The notes beneath the pieces are model-generated. The model did no database searches, was not told where the DNA came from, and saw only the letters and a program-made list of their open reading frames with translations. Positions 23,653 through 32,511 of a stretch of DNA of 64,000 nucleotides are shown here, piece after piece. Position 1 is the stretch's first letter; every line of letters starts with the position of its first letter. The position numbers and the translations under genes were made by a program. The stretch lies in NCBI GenBank assembly GCA_001799575.1, contig MGTT01000028.1, positions 143,274 to 207,273 on the forward strand. Direction: 5' to 3'. The stretch is from Elusimicrobia bacterium GWA2_56_46 (GTDB lineage: Bacteria > Elusimicrobiota > Elusimicrobia > Elusimicrobiales > UBA9959).

Positions 23653-24929
23653 GGTATAAGTTTTCCCCTTAAAGTGTTTTTGCGCGTTCCCGTTATTTCC
23701 GCCCGGATCAGGCTGCCGGCCGCAAGCCCCGTATTCCGCTCCAGCCTGACTACAAAGTTCGCCGAAGTCCTTCCATGCTCCCCGGTCTCAAGCAGAACTT
23801 CCTCTATTCTACCAATTCTTTTGTTTAAAATGTCATTTGAATTTTTCTTCACTTCCGCCAGCAGCCGCTCAAGCCGCTCCTCCATTTCCGGTTCCCCAAG
23901 CTCCGGGGCCAGGCCTTTGTCATCGGTGCGCTGTGAATATTTGAAGCAATAGGCGAAAGAGACTCCGCTTTCCCCCACCAGCGAGAGCGACTCTTTAAAA
24001 TCGGCCTCGGTCTCGCCCGGATAGCCCACGATAAAATCGGTGGAAACGGCGGCGTCGGGAGCCGCGGCCCGGATCTTTTTTACTATCTCCAGGTACTGCG
24101 CGCGGGTATAGCCCCGGCGCATGGCCTTCAGGATCCGGTCAGAACCGCTCTGCACCGGCAGATGGACGTAGCGGGCTATCTTAGGCTCTTCCCTGAAAGC
24201 GCGGAAAAATCCGTCGTCAAAATAAAGCGGGTGCGGGCTCATAAAACGCACGCGGCTTACGCCCGGAACGGCGGCGGTTTTTTTAAGCAGATCCGCAAAG
24301 GACAACGCGGCTTCCGGAGTTTTATAAGCGTAAGCGTTAACGGTCTGGCCCAGCAGGATGATCTCGCGCGCGCCCGCGGCGGCTTTTGCCGCGGCCTCGG
24401 CCAGGATCTCTTCCGGCGGAAGATAACGGGCCGGCCCACGGACCGACGGCACGATGCAATAAGAGCATTTAAGCGAACACCCGCGCATGGCTGTAACAAA
24501 AGCGGTAACCGGTGACCGGTAACCGGTTACCGGTAAAGAATTAGTAGTTACTGGATACCGGTTACCGGATACTGGATACTTTCTCTCCACCGCCGCGTCC
24601 ACGCTGTTTATACTCTTCGCCCCCACCACCTCATCCACGAACGGAAATTGTCCCTTTATTTTTTTGCTTCCAAGTTTCTCGGCCGCGCAGCCCACGATGA
24701 ATACGCGCCTCTCCGGCCGCTCCAGTTTCCATTTGCGCAGCCGCCCTATCTGAGAGATCGCCTTATCCTCCGCCCGCTGCCGCACGGTGCAGGTGTTGAC
24801 CACCACCGCGTCCGCGTCCTTAAGATCCGCCGTCACCTCAAACCCCCGTCCGCGGAACGACTCCGAGATCAGCTCCGAGTCCGCCTCATTCATCTGGCAG
24901 CCGAAGGTAATGATGTGGACTTTTTTCAT
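23649..24929 (-). CDS. miaB: tRNA-2-methylthio-N6-dimethylallyladenosine synthase
   Basis: Radical-SAM methylthiotransferase acting on i6A37 in tRNA. The N-terminal UPF0004 domain begins ITFGCQMNEADSE with Cys ligands also in NTCTVRQRAEDKA and GCAAE. The radical-SAM motif GCSLKCSYCIVP follows, then a C-terminal TRAM domain. I use ATG 24929 (427 aa) because the family starts there; the frame runs 18 codons further without similarity. Just before the radical-SAM domain (24503-24580) sits an in-frame insert of about 26 residues, rich in Tyr-Pro-Val-Thr and encoded by a palindromic GGTNACC repeat that the family normally lacks. The GCQMN signature supports MiaB rather than RimO or MtaB. Confidence 0.94.
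   Translation of the reverse strand: MKKVHIITFGCQMNEADSELISESFRGRGFEVTADLKDADAVVVNTCTVRQRAEDKAISQIGRLRKWKLERPERRVFIVGCAAEKLGSKKIKGQFPFVDEVVGAKSINSVDAAVERKYPVSGNRYPVTTNSLPVTGYRSPVTAFVTAMRGCSLKCSYCIVPSVRGPARYLPPEEILAEAAAKAAAGAREIILLGQTVNAYAYKTPEAALSFADLLKKTAAVPGVSRVRFMSPHPLYFDDGFFRAFREEPKIARYVHLPVQSGSDRILKAMRRGYTRAQYLEIVKKIRAAAPDAAVSTDFIVGYPGETEADFKESLSLVGESGVSFAYCFKYSQRTDDKGLAPELGEPEMEERLERLLAEVKKNSNDILNKRIGRIEEVLLETGEHGRTSANFVVRLERNTGLAAGSLIRAEITGTRKNTLRGKLIP
24503..24580. repeat. GGTNACC palindromic repeat inserted in-frame in miaB
   Basis: About 78 bases built of CGGTAACCGGTGACCGGTAA-type units and a GGATACCGG / CCGGATACTGGATAC part, with many overlapping palindromes. The reading frame is kept (26 codons), so it adds a Pro/Val/Thr/Tyr-rich loop between the two Fe-S domains. 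Confidence 0.8.
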
Positions 24930-25002
24930 TACGTATATTTTACATTTTAAACCTGAACCGCGTTCGGCTGAACTATGGTGCACCTCCTTGCGTGGCCGGG
25001 CA

Positions 25003-25054
25003 GGCCGTACAGCGCAGAATTTAATTTTTTTCTTATTTTTAAATTATGGCCACC
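25003..25054 (-). repeat. Accessory-region repeat, copy 1 (inverted)
   Basis: Reverse-strand copy of the block GGTGGCCATAATTTAAAAAT...TTCTGCGCTGTACGGSC that also occurs at 30093 and 32113. It lies between miaB and the lipase-like gene, at the left boundary of the AT-rich accessory region. Confidence 0.85.
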
Positions 25055-25106
25055 GATAAGGATTTACCTTATTTCCGTTTCCCCTCTTCCAGGGTGGCAA
25101 TAATTT

Positions 25107-26924
25107 TCAGTTAGAAGACTTCTCTGCTCTCTTTTTCTCGTTTTCTTCTTGCAAGGCATCACGAGTTATTATCGGGAGCTCATGTGTTACCATCTGGCGG
25201 TAATGCCATAGTTTAATGGGGATATTAGGGTTTAGCGAGTCTATTTGGATAGTTACAGGCCCCGTAGATTTATCCAGGTTTTCCTTGAGATATTGTGCGT
25301 TTGGCTTAAATTCGGCTTCGGGGACACGAATATTTCTCTTGCCCAGATCAATAGCGGTTCCGAATAAATCCCCTTTTTCGTCTTCAAAATCGAAATGGTA
25401 GCGATATCCTTCAATATAATCAGCGGGTATTAATCCACGCAAAAATCGTTTTTTTTCATCGAGAGTGCTTAATGTGATGGTTATGGTTTTGCCTAAAGAA
25501 ATTTCTTTTCCTCGTAAAACCTCTCCGATGTATTTGATCTTCTCAATATCTACCATGGTGTATTTGGTTCTATATCTAAATTTTATACCGAAGTATCTCT
25601 CGATCTGAACTATTTCTTGCAAGATGCTTTCGATTAACTCGGCATTATCACGGGACATTATATTGGTGGGTAAAACATGCCCTGTCCGGAATAGTGGGGA
25701 ATCTTTTTCTATATCCCAAAATACTAGTCGAGCGTTATTGGTTAAGGCTCTTATAAACTTTGAGAAGTCCAATCGATTTGTGTAAGATGCATCTTCTTTT
25801 GAAGCATTGAAAACAACGTCGCCGAAGTAAAATATCACATTTCTGGTTGATCGCATATAATAAAAACGGAGTGTGGTCGGGGATTTGTCATTTTCATTGC
25901 TGAAAACCAGATAATCTGATGTTTCTTTAATCAAACGGAATTGTTCATAGTCAAAACAGTTGAACGATGAATATGGGTCTTCTGAAAAGATTCGTAATGG
26001 CGGCAACGCCTTGGTTGAGAAAACACTTGCGGGAAGTTCTGATTGAGTGTCAAAGTAATACTTAGACTGCTCAAGGTTTACGCCATAATCAGCGATGATT
26101 GTTGGAGAGTAGCCCTCAAGGATACGGTCGATATATCTGGCTGCCCAGCGGTAAATCTCATCTTTGTTGCTGCTGGGCTTAGCGATGTCGGAATGGTTTG
26201 TCTGAGCGGGGAGAGGCCCTGCTGTTAAATCATCGTGATATGGAAAAAGTGCATTGCGATCAACCAGTATCTTTCTGAAAAATAAAACCCCGGTCTTCTT
26301 GGTTTCATATGCGACATGAATCTGTGGCAACAACTTATGTTCGCGCGCTCTTTCTTTTGTTAGCTTCAGCCAGCGGGTGTCTAAATTCTGTAGGAAAGAA
26401 TTGGTATTTGATGCTTCTAGTTCATCCATAATTTGGCTAGGAACTAGATATCTCAAACTCTTTGTTACGATGTCTGTTCCTTTAAATGGAACCGCGAGCA
26501 GAAATATCCCCTTAATCTTTTCAAAAACTTTGGTCTCTGAGTCGGCCAGTTTGCTAAGGGTGTCCATGGTAATGATGCCGCCAAAACTATGGGCAATGAT
26601 GAAAACGTTATTGTATTCCTGGGTCTTTTGCATTAAATACTCAAGAAAACGAGTCGATAATTCGTTTGTCGTGAGGCTTTGTTGCGTTAGGGCAGCGGTG
26701 TAAGAATAGGTGTCTGTGTCAAAGGATAAAAATTTATCGTCGGATTTAATTAGGTCTGGCCAAAATGCCTTAGAATCGTGGTTTGTCCAAGTTGCCTGGT
26801 TGTTTCCCATGAAGCCATGGATGAACACGATAAGGTTTTCTTTTTTGGGGGCAGTAGGCGATTGTGCCCCTAATGCTTGTGAGGCAAACAGAATGTATAT
26901 TAATGCAAATTTTATAAATCTCAT
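25107..26924 (-). CDS. Secreted alpha/beta-hydrolase (lipase/esterase-like) with unknown C-terminal domain
   Basis: From ATG 26924 the protein has 605 residues; the frame begins seven codons earlier with a worse start. Residues 1-19 form a signal peptide. Residues 30-285 are an alpha/beta-hydrolase: oxyanion loop VFIHGFMGNNQATW, nucleophile elbow IIAHSFGGI (Ser near 113) and a candidate His in QTNHSDIAKP. This resembles lipases of the PGAP1/DUF676 type. The C-terminal 320 residues are charged, without recognised motif. Lower GC than flanking genes suggests transfer. The two accessory genes upstream are on the same strand but a 160-base AT-rich gap separates them. Substrate unknown. Confidence 0.7.
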   Translation of the reverse strand: MRFIKFALIYILFASQALGAQSPTAPKKENLIVFIHGFMGNNQATWTNHDSKAFWPDLIKSDDKFLSFDTDTYSYTAALTQQSLTTNELSTRFLEYLMQKTQEYNNVFIIAHSFGGIITMDTLSKLADSETKVFEKIKGIFLLAVPFKGTDIVTKSLRYLVPSQIMDELEASNTNSFLQNLDTRWLKLTKERAREHKLLPQIHVAYETKKTGVLFFRKILVDRNALFPYHDDLTAGPLPAQTNHSDIAKPSSNKDEIYRWAARYIDRILEGYSPTIIADYGVNLEQSKYYFDTQSELPASVFSTKALPPLRIFSEDPYSSFNCFDYEQFRLIKETSDYLVFSNENDKSPTTLRFYYMRSTRNVIFYFGDVVFNASKEDASYTNRLDFSKFIRALTNNARLVFWDIEKDSPLFRTGHVLPTNIMSRDNAELIESILQEIVQIERYFGIKFRYRTKYTMVDIEKIKYIGEVLRGKEISLGKTITITLSTLDEKKRFLRGLIPADYIEGYRYHFDFEDEKGDLFGTAIDLGKRNIRVPEAEFKPNAQYLKENLDKSTGPVTIQIDSLNPNIPIKLWHYRQMVTHELPIITRDALQEENEKKRAEKSSN

Positions 26925-27103
26925 GCCTGCTGCCTTGGTAAACACTTGGTTTTCAGTAACTTAATTATCGATGTGTTTTTTTAATCTTTTATATTCCAGA
27001 AAAATCCCATTAGTGGGCAATAACGAACAGGCACTGGCCACCGCAACAATTAATTATATAGATTTAACCCGGGGCGCTTGCCATTAAATTAACGTGGCCC
27101 AAC

Positions 27104-28141
27104 CTAAGCTGGCGCGGAAACTATGATTTTATAGGACTTCTGCGGCGCGGTTTCCTGAAATTCTAGCCCCAACCGTCGCCAAATTTCTTTAAAAGCGAGT
27201 TCCCCCGCAGGGATAACATCTTCTTCCATTTTTCTCCAGGAATCAACTGAGAGTAATGGGCTGTGCCTTCGGAATCTATTCAGGAACGTGGTGGTGGAGC
27301 CTTGAGTGTACCTTTGCATGAAAGGTAATTGCTTTATTTCTGGGGAATCGAATATTAAAACCTCTTCGCCGGTGGCATCTGCTAGCGCGCGGGCATGAAT
27401 ATACATGACGAACAAATGTTCAGTTGCTGATTGTACGTTCCCCCACATCTCTTCTAGAGGTATTTGCCGCGTTCTATAGCTGTTCACATAGCCTGGAAAT
27501 ACTTCCCCGGCTTTAGAAATATGCTGCTTAAGGCTTTCAAGATATGTCTGCCCGAAAATATCCCAAATGTGTGCCGGCGAGGATGCGCCATTTATGGTCT
27601 TTGTGCAAAGATGGTTTACAATGAGAGCGGCTAGAGAGTCCGCATAATACTCATCAATTATTATCCGGGTAAGGCTGCGGGCGGTTTCGGTTGGTGTAAT
27701 AAACGGATAGATAACGTCTTTGGCCGCGCCGCTGGCGGATCTCATACGCATTAAATATGGGTGGGCGAGTTCGTGTGCAATAAGTGCCAACTGCAGCAGT
27801 TTCCCGTCCCCAGTGCTCGACATTTCCCTGCTCCAGTCGGAGGCATTGAAAATGATGATTACATGGTCATGGGAATCATCTTGTGAAAGGTTCTTGGCTG
27901 CCACATGCCCGAATGGCCGCTCCGAAGTAAATCTGGCCTCATGTTCTTTCTTCCTCATCTTTTCAAGCACAATGTTGTCAAAATCCTCGGCCAAAATTGT
28001 CTCTATTAGTCTGGGCATCCCAGCTTCAACCGCCATTGTTGTGAATACCTGGTGGCATAGTTTTATGCTTTGCTCGAATTCTTTAAAAGTATCTGGCGCC
28101 ACATTTGTGGCTGCTAGTCTGCAATTGATAATGTTTGCCAT
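27104..28141 (-). CDS. HExxH metallopeptidase-like protein
   Basis: A 345-residue protein without signal peptide. Zinc motif HELAH at 123-127 lies in an helix LLQLALIAHELAHPYLMR, and IIDEYYADSLAAL at 161-172 provides the likely third ligand, the layout of ImmA/IrrE-type and related gluzincin peptidases. The rest is helical with no further signature. The gene ends 3 bases... from the next gene in the opposite sense of the pair: its ATG follows the stop of the SEC-C nuclease-like gene by three bases, so both are translated from one mRNA. Might be a toxin, an antitoxin-processing protease or a defence effector; family unknown to me. Confidence 0.65.
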   Translation of the reverse strand: MANIINCRLAATNVAPDTFKEFEQSIKLCHQVFTTMAVEAGMPRLIETILAEDFDNIVLEKMRKKEHEARFTSERPFGHVAAKNLSQDDSHDHVIIIFNASDWSREMSSTGDGKLLQLALIAHELAHPYLMRMRSASGAAKDVIYPFITPTETARSLTRIIIDEYYADSLAALIVNHLCTKTINGASSPAHIWDIFGQTYLESLKQHISKAGEVFPGYVNSYRTRQIPLEEMWGNVQSATEHLFVMYIHARALADATGEEVLIFDSPEIKQLPFMQRYTQGSTTTFLNRFRRHSPLLSVDSWRKMEEDVIPAGELAFKEIWRRLGLEFQETAPQKSYKIIVSAPA

Positions 28142-28144
28142 AAG

Positions 28145-29734
28145 TTAAGAAGCCGGCTTTTGTGCCGGGTCGCTCCGTTTTTCTCTAAAGGCGTATTGCA
28201 CTAAGCTTTCACAATATGTAATTGCCAATTCCTCGGTGGATGTGTTTCTTAAAATATCCTGATTTGGCCAATGTTTCATAAACTCTAAAAGGCGTTCTCT
28301 AGGTGATGATTTGTAGGTCGCATAGAAGAAATCGAAAAGTTCAAGCGGAGTATTGGCTTTCTGGTTCGCCTGTAGAGGTACTCCAAAGAAAGTTTCAGGT
28401 TGCCTTTTGTAAGCAGTAAGCTCTTCTCCACTCATCGGATACGTGATAATAATATTCTCGCCGGCCATAGTGTGGTAAACTCCTGTAATCTCCTTTTTGA
28501 ATTCCGAAACACAGGCTGTAGTAAGTTCTCCTTCAACGTCCTTGCCATCCTTGCCAGGAATCAAATATTTCCTGCCAATAATCAGACGCGGAGGAGCATT
28601 GTCCTGGTTAAAAGAGAATTCTGGATACTCTCCATCAAATGTTGACGGGATCTCGTCATGTTCTCGCATTGAGTTGACTAGAGTAAACATATCCCGGTGT
28701 TTGGCTCTCGCCTTTAACAAATCACGTATGTTCCCAAAAGTAAACTCAAAATCAAAATCTGGGATCTTAAATCCATGTCCCAGCACAGACTTGCTCTCGT
28801 AAATACCGTTAAGCCCGTATTCGAAGGGATAATTTGTAATAAAAAGATAGGCAGAAGGGGCTGGTTCGTGGTCAATTTGCAGCTCGGTTTCGTGCCGTCG
28901 TATTTCCGCCATAATTTCATCGACACGGGTGACAAAGTTCTGAATGTTCATGTCGATAAATACGACGCGCTCATAATCTGCTTTTTTGACGAGTGCCTTT
29001 GAAAGTTGTGTGGTAATGCTCACATTATCTTTACCGGCCTGTCGGGCTTTAGCTTCTACCGAGTATTTTTTCCCAGAATCCTTGGCGGTCGCGATGAATT
29101 CACAGTGAGTTGTATTCCCGTCCGTTTCATCTTCCAGTTCAATTAAGAACCCTGCTTTGATAAACTCCGCAGCTACATATGTTTCGTATTTTGCGCCAAT
29201 GAACCGATTCGTGTCTTTAAGTCTTTTAATCAGGTGGCTTTGGAGCTTCACATTGTGCGCCAGTAGGTAGAGGTTGTAGGACAGACTGATATATGAAATT
29301 AGTGCCCCAGTCATAGGCGCGGTTTGAATCTGGGCATCACCGGATTGGTTGCCTTTCATGTGGGCGTATGCAAGATTTCTCCATTGCACAATAGGGTGTT
29401 GGTTCTCTGGAGATTTTTTTAGTTCGGCAGTTCCCCATACGGGGCCGAACAAGTGCGGAATATAATCCAGAAGAAAATCATGGAATGTTTTCCATTTCGA
29501 GGAATAATGGAGCTTGTTGGCAACGGCAACAAACCGAAAACCATTGTGAAACTCGGAAATGATCTGTCTGCCGAGGCCCTGCTGCTTCTGGGTTTGTAGC
29601 TGCCGCGCTTTAAGTCGGTTCACGATATTTGTGGGCAAAACTGGAGCGCCTGCATTTTTGTCTAGGCAGCACTTCTTGAACTTTTTGCCGCTGCCGCAAG
29701 GGCATGGGTCGTTTCTTCCTACAGGGTTATTCAT
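28145..29734 (-). CDS. SEC-C motif protein with PD-(D/E)XK nuclease-like domain
   Basis: A 529-residue protein. The N-terminal SEC-C zinc motif [18 protein letters not shown] is at residues 6-23. The middle part (180-262) reads like a PD-(D/E)XK nuclease: [15 protein letters not shown], then CEFIA near 211-215 and the catalytic-looking EAK at 227-229 on the next strand, followed by a helix with [13 protein letters not shown]-terminal 270 residues are not recognised. SEC-C motifs occur on proteins that bind SecB or ribosomal parts and on many accessory proteins. The gene heads a two-gene unit with the HExxH protein. AT-rich relative to flanks. Nuclease assignment is inference from motif spacing. 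Confidence 0.65.
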   Translation of the reverse strand: MNNPVGRNDPCPCGSGKKFKKCCLDKNAGAPVLPTNIVNRLKARQLQTQKQQGLGRQIISEFHNGFRFVAVANKLHYSSKWKTFHDFLLDYIPHLFGPVWGTAELKKSPENQHPIVQWRNLAYAHMKGNQSGDAQIQTAPMTGALISYISLSYNLYLLAHNVKLQSHLIKRLKDTNRFIGAKYETYVAAEFIKAGFLIELEDETDGNTTHCEFIATAKDSGKKYSVEAKARQAGKDNVSITTQLSKALVKKADYERVVFIDMNIQNFVTRVDEIMAEIRRHETELQIDHEPAPSAYLFITNYPFEYGLNGIYESKSVLGHGFKIPDFDFEFTFGNIRDLLKARAKHRDMFTLVNSMREHDEIPSTFDGEYPEFSFNQDNAPPRLIIGRKYLIPGKDGKDVEGELTTACVSEFKKEITGVYHTMAGENIIITYPMSGEELTAYKRQPETFFGVPLQANQKANTPLELFDFFYATYKSSPRERLLEFMKHWPNQDILRNTSTEELAITYCESLVQYAFREKRSDPAQKPAS

Positions 29735-30009
29735 TTTTTTAAGTCTATCTCCAGGGCTTCATGCATCTATTCTATATTTAAAAGTATAGCAGACCAACCC
29801 GACAACGTGGTGTCGTGATGAAAATGGCTATTTTTGTTGTTATTCGCGTTCCCGGGTGGGTAATTCTGCTGTACCATGGGCGTGGGCATTTAAGGCGGGC
29901 CAGGGTCAGGGGCGGCGGCCATCACGAGGCAAGCCGCTACTGGCCCTGGCTTCTCCATATTTTCTTTGCAGGCTTCCCCCTCCCCACGGGGGCTACATGA
30001 TAATAACAG

Positions 30010-30053
30010 AAAAGCCCGCCAGGGCGAGCGAACGCGAGCCGAGGCGGGTTTTT
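30010..30053. terminator. Bidirectional terminator-like hairpin
   Basis: AAAAGCCCGCC and GGCGGGTTTTT form a stem with A and T tracts on both sides. It lies downstream of the flavodoxin-type genes on the minus strand and upstream of nothing on the plus strand. Confidence 0.55.
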
Positions 30054-30080
30054 AATTAACCAAGGTGCCCCCGTTTAAAT

Positions 30081-30204
30081 CCCCCTCTCCCGGTGGCCAT
30101 AATTTAAAAATAAGAAAAAAATTAAATTCTGCGCTGTACGGGCCGCCTTTGGCGGCCCGGGAGCGGCCCGGCCAAGGCCCTGTTGAGGGCCGGCTGGCCG
30201 CGCA
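30081..30204 (+). repeat. Accessory-region repeat, copy 2
   Basis: Contains CCCTCTCCCGGTGGCCATAA, AATTAAATTCTGCGCTGTAC, GGGCCGCCTTTGGCGG and then the block CGGCCCGGCCAAGGCCCTGT-TGAGGGCCGGCTGGCCGC (30163-30204). Copy 3 at 32101 has the same blocks with about 30 extra bases in between. Copies 2 and 3, in direct orientation, enclose the flavodoxin/MarR genes. Confidence 0.85.
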
Positions 30205-30301
30205 TAGGGCCGAGCCGGCGAACCCATTTAAAACATACGGCCTGCCAGAGGCAGGCCGTACAGCATTCCCCTTTGGCTACTTTTTTATAAAAACCTTATA
30301 G

Positions 30302-30973
30302 TTAATTCTGCTGGTCTGAATAGGGCCGGGCAAAACTGGTTGCCTCGACGCCGTTTTTTCGGAGTACTGCCCCCCAGTAGTATCGGTTCGCAAGTAATAC
30401 GAATACCCGCATGAATAGCTTTGAAAGAAGGGTTTGTGTTTCTGGTTTCGAGTAATTCTTCAGAAGATGTCTATCCAACATCCCGTCAGTTCCGAACGCT
30501 CTGCCAATCATGGAAATACCAGCAATAATATGTTTGTTCCTGCTTTTTGAGCTTTTGGCAAGGCTATCGCAGCCTCCTTTTATTATTGTGCCCAAGTATG
30601 CGCAATCTAGCAGGCTGGACAGGTGTTCCAGATACTTCTCAAGAGGCCTTGCGTGCACGGCTTCCGGGAAGCCATACTGTACCAGGAATCCGACCTTTTT
30701 CCCAGTACACTTCCCTTTCAGCGGCTCTAATCTTTCAATAAAGTCCTTAACCACCGCTGGCATGGAGTAATTGTATAGCGGGAAGGCGAGAAGAATATGA
30801 TCGGAATCTTTGAATAACGCTACAGCTTCGGTTAAGTCTTTAAAAGAGTTTAGTTTGTAAGCTGTATAAGTGTTGCCGGGGATAGCGGAAAACCCATCCA
30901 CAAAACCTGCGACCAGAATCTCTGTATTAGTTATTCCCGTTTTTTGAGAACCATTAAATATCGTTAAGTGCAT
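30302..30973 (-). CDS. NAD(P)H-dependent FMN reductase-like flavodoxin-fold protein
   Basis: A 223-residue flavodoxin-fold protein. FNGSQKTGITNTEIL at the N-terminus is the phosphate-binding loop for FMN, LLAFPLYNYSMPAVVKDFIERL is the second conserved block of NADPH-dependent FMN reductases/quinone reductases, and VGFLVQYGFPEA supplies a third flavin-contact region. There is no iron-sulfur motif. The start overlaps the stop of the upstream flavoprotein gene by 20 bases, so the two form one transcript under the MarR regulator. Substrate unknown; such pairs are often involved in quinone or xenobiotic reduction. Confidence 0.8.
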   Translation of the reverse strand: MHLTIFNGSQKTGITNTEILVAGFVDGFSAIPGNTYTAYKLNSFKDLTEAVALFKDSDHILLAFPLYNYSMPAVVKDFIERLEPLKGKCTGKKVGFLVQYGFPEAVHARPLEKYLEHLSSLLDCAYLGTIIKGGCDSLAKSSKSRNKHIIAGISMIGRAFGTDGMLDRHLLKNYSKPETQTLLSKLFMRVFVLLANRYYWGAVLRKNGVEATSFARPYSDQQN

Positions 30974-31493
30974 TGGCTACCTCCTTAACCGGAGTGTTCA
31001 TCGTCTTGGTAAAAAGGAATCGGCGTGTCCGTCCGCTTTTGAAAATATTTTCTATGAGGCCCGTGCTGGATATATCATCCTCTGTCGCTCCAAGCAGTAC
31101 AGCGGAGGCGGGATATTTCGCGTAGCGTGGGATATGTTGGAGCCGGTTGTCTTTTATCAAAAAGAATGGAAGGGAAAGAGGAAGGAACCGCTCCTGCGCG
31201 CCTTTCAATAACGCACTGATGAATCCCATTAATACAGGGGATGCGTAGACGGCAAGGTCCGCCTTAAGGAATTCGGTGAGCAGCCGCGGGCCATCATCAT
31301 TGAAAACACAGACACCTGGAGTTTTCAGCCAGCAGGAGTAACATCCCACACAATGGTTAATCTTCATTTCTCGAAGGCAGATTGTTTCAGTTTCGTTGCC
31401 GAGGGAATTAAGTTCGGCTGCCAGGAGTTGAATATATCCTTCAAATCCCTGGTTCTCGGGATCGGGGTTGCCATTTATAATAGCGATTCTCAT
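30954..31493 (-). CDS. Flavodoxin-family protein with CxxCxxC motif
   Basis: From ATG 31493 the product is 179 residues and begins RIAIINGNPDPENQGFEGY, an FMN-binding loop. The frame extends 42 codons upstream without similarity, so I use this start. The motif INHCVGCYSCWLKTPGVC (C-x2-C-x2-C-x6-C) matches the compact Fe-S motif of iron-sulfur flavoproteins (Isf) and related reductases. DLAVYASPVLMGFISALLKGAQER is the second flavin-fold block. The two flavoproteins may work as a pair under control of the MarR gene just upstream. Substrate unknown. Confidence 0.8.
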   Translation of the reverse strand: MRIAIINGNPDPENQGFEGYIQLLAAELNSLGNETETICLREMKINHCVGCYSCWLKTPGVCVFNDDGPRLLTEFLKADLAVYASPVLMGFISALLKGAQERFLPLSLPFFLIKDNRLQHIPRYAKYPASAVLLGATEDDISSTGLIENIFKSGRTRRFLFTKTMNTPVKEVANALNDI

Positions 31494-31545
31494 TAGCTTC
31501 GCCTTTTTTTCATATTCCGTAAAGTTCGGGATACCTTTTTTTGGG

Positions 31546-31983
31546 TTAGAACAAAAAGCGCCCGGTAGAAAACATCCGAAAGAGGCCTTCCAAATCCGCT
31601 GCTTGTTTGCCCTCTCCAACAGGAAACATCTCAGCAGCTATTAATTCTGCGTCGCCAAGCCTTTCCCGGAGAAGGGCACGTCCTCCTGTCGCAAGTTTTA
31701 CATAGCTGACGCGTGCGTCACGCTCGCTGGCTTCTCGTTTGATTAAACCTATCTTTTCCATTGGGGCCAGCATCCTTGTTATGCCTGAGGCCGTAAGGGC
31801 CATTTTCTCGGCAAGGTCTATGCGGCGCATCCGTTCCTCATGCGCACAACTGAGGTAATAGAGTACTTGGAAGTCGCTAAAACTCAGGCCGCCGCCGAGC
31901 TTGTTGTCAAATGCACGTGTGATTATCGCTTGCGCCCGGGCAAGCCATAGCAAGAATTTCAATTGTGGGGTTAGAGGTTTCAT
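31546..31983 (-). CDS. MarR-family transcriptional regulator
   Basis: A 145-residue winged-helix regulator. LSFSDFQVLYYLSCAHEERMRRIDLAEKMALTASGITRMLAPMEKIGLI covers the dimer helix and helix-turn-helix (residues about 33-80), followed by the wing with Arg/Asp pair RDARVSYVKL near 89-98 typical of MarR proteins. It is upstream of two flavoprotein genes on the same strand (the first starts 52 bases later) and probably represses them. The region before its start has a strong inverted repeat suited to a MarR dimer (31996-32023), so autoregulation is likely. The inducer is unknown; phenolic compounds or oxidants are usual for this family. Confidence 0.9.
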   Translation of the reverse strand: MKPLTPQLKFLLWLARAQAIITRAFDNKLGGGLSFSDFQVLYYLSCAHEERMRRIDLAEKMALTASGITRMLAPMEKIGLIKREASERDARVSYVKLATGGRALLRERLGDAELIAAEMFPVGEGKQAADLEGLFRMFSTGRFLF

Positions 31984-31995
31984 AAGATTTTAATA

Positions 31996-32023
31996 ACTTG
32001 ATATATACTTGACATATCAAGTA
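31996..32023 (-). promoter_or_regulatory. MarR operator
   Basis: TACTTGA-CATA-TCAAGTA at 32006-32023 is a perfect 7-bp inverted repeat with a 4-base gap, and a third half-site ACTTGATAT is at 31996-32004. It lies 12 to 40 bases before the MarR start codon, where it would overlap the promoter. Confidence 0.75.
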
Positions 32024-32100
32024 TACATCGGGCGTGTTCGGTAGTCAATACTCTGTTTTGAACTGACTAGGAAGTGGGAGTGGCGGAATCGCTTTGCAGG

Positions 32101-32256
32101 TTCCCCCTCTCCCGGTGGCCATAATTTAAAAATAAGAAAAAATTAAATTCTGCGCTGTACGGGCCGCCTTTGGCGGAACCGGGGGTAGGGGGTGGAGCGA
32201 AGCGACACTGCAGTGCGGCCCGGCCAAGGCCCTGTTGAGGGCCGGCTGGCCGCGCA
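32101..32256 (+). repeat. Accessory-region repeat, copy 3
   Basis: Same blocks as copy 2 (CCCTCTCCCGGTGGCCATAA, the AATTAAATTCTGCGCTGTAC end, GGGCCGCCTTTGGCGG and the CGGCCCGGCC palindromic block), with a G/A-rich insert (32178-32215) between the third and last block. Direct orientation relative to copy 2. Confidence 0.85.
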
Positions 32257-32511
32257 CCGTGGCCGACCGTGCGGCTATCGTGCGGTGCAGAGGAGCGGTG
32301 CGGGGCCGCGCTGCGTGGCCACGCCCGCGACGACTCGCGGCATCATCGAGCTATCTAGGCGCTAGATCTATAGAGATTTTTTAGGAACCGATACAGAGTA
32401 ATGCGGAATCGTCCCCACAGGTCAACCAAAGGTAATAATGCAGACTCTTTTCCGCGCGCGCGGAGCAGAATCCGCGGATTCCGATTTAATGTTGTTTGAC
32501 ATTTTAAAAAA

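Larger units (their letters stand above)
29735..30301. other. Intergenic region with hairpins and accessory repeat copy 2
   Basis: No gene seen. It holds the AT-rich promoter area of the SEC-C gene (29735-29830), a long GC-rich stem-loop (about 29893-29958, arms GGGCCAG/CTGGCCC), a terminator-like hairpin (30010-30053), and copy 2 of the accessory repeat (30081-30204) followed by an inverted ACGGCCTGCC/GGCAGGCCGT hairpin near 30237-30260. Confidence 0.6.
31984..32511. other. Intergenic region: MarR operator, repeat copy 3 and palindromes
   Basis: From left to right: the MarR operator/promoter (31996-32023), accessory repeat copy 3 (32101-32256), a GC-rich stretch with repeated CGTGCGG/GTGCGG units (32257-32330), then AT-richer sequence with the palindromes TCCGCGCGCGCGGA and AATCCGCGGATT (about 32449-32485). 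No gene is seen. Confidence 0.6.

Noticed and set aside
24503-24580. Regularly repeated GGTNACC units as a CRISPR array
   Set aside because: No direct repeat and spacer structure, units overlap and are palindromic, and they lie inside the miaB coding frame.
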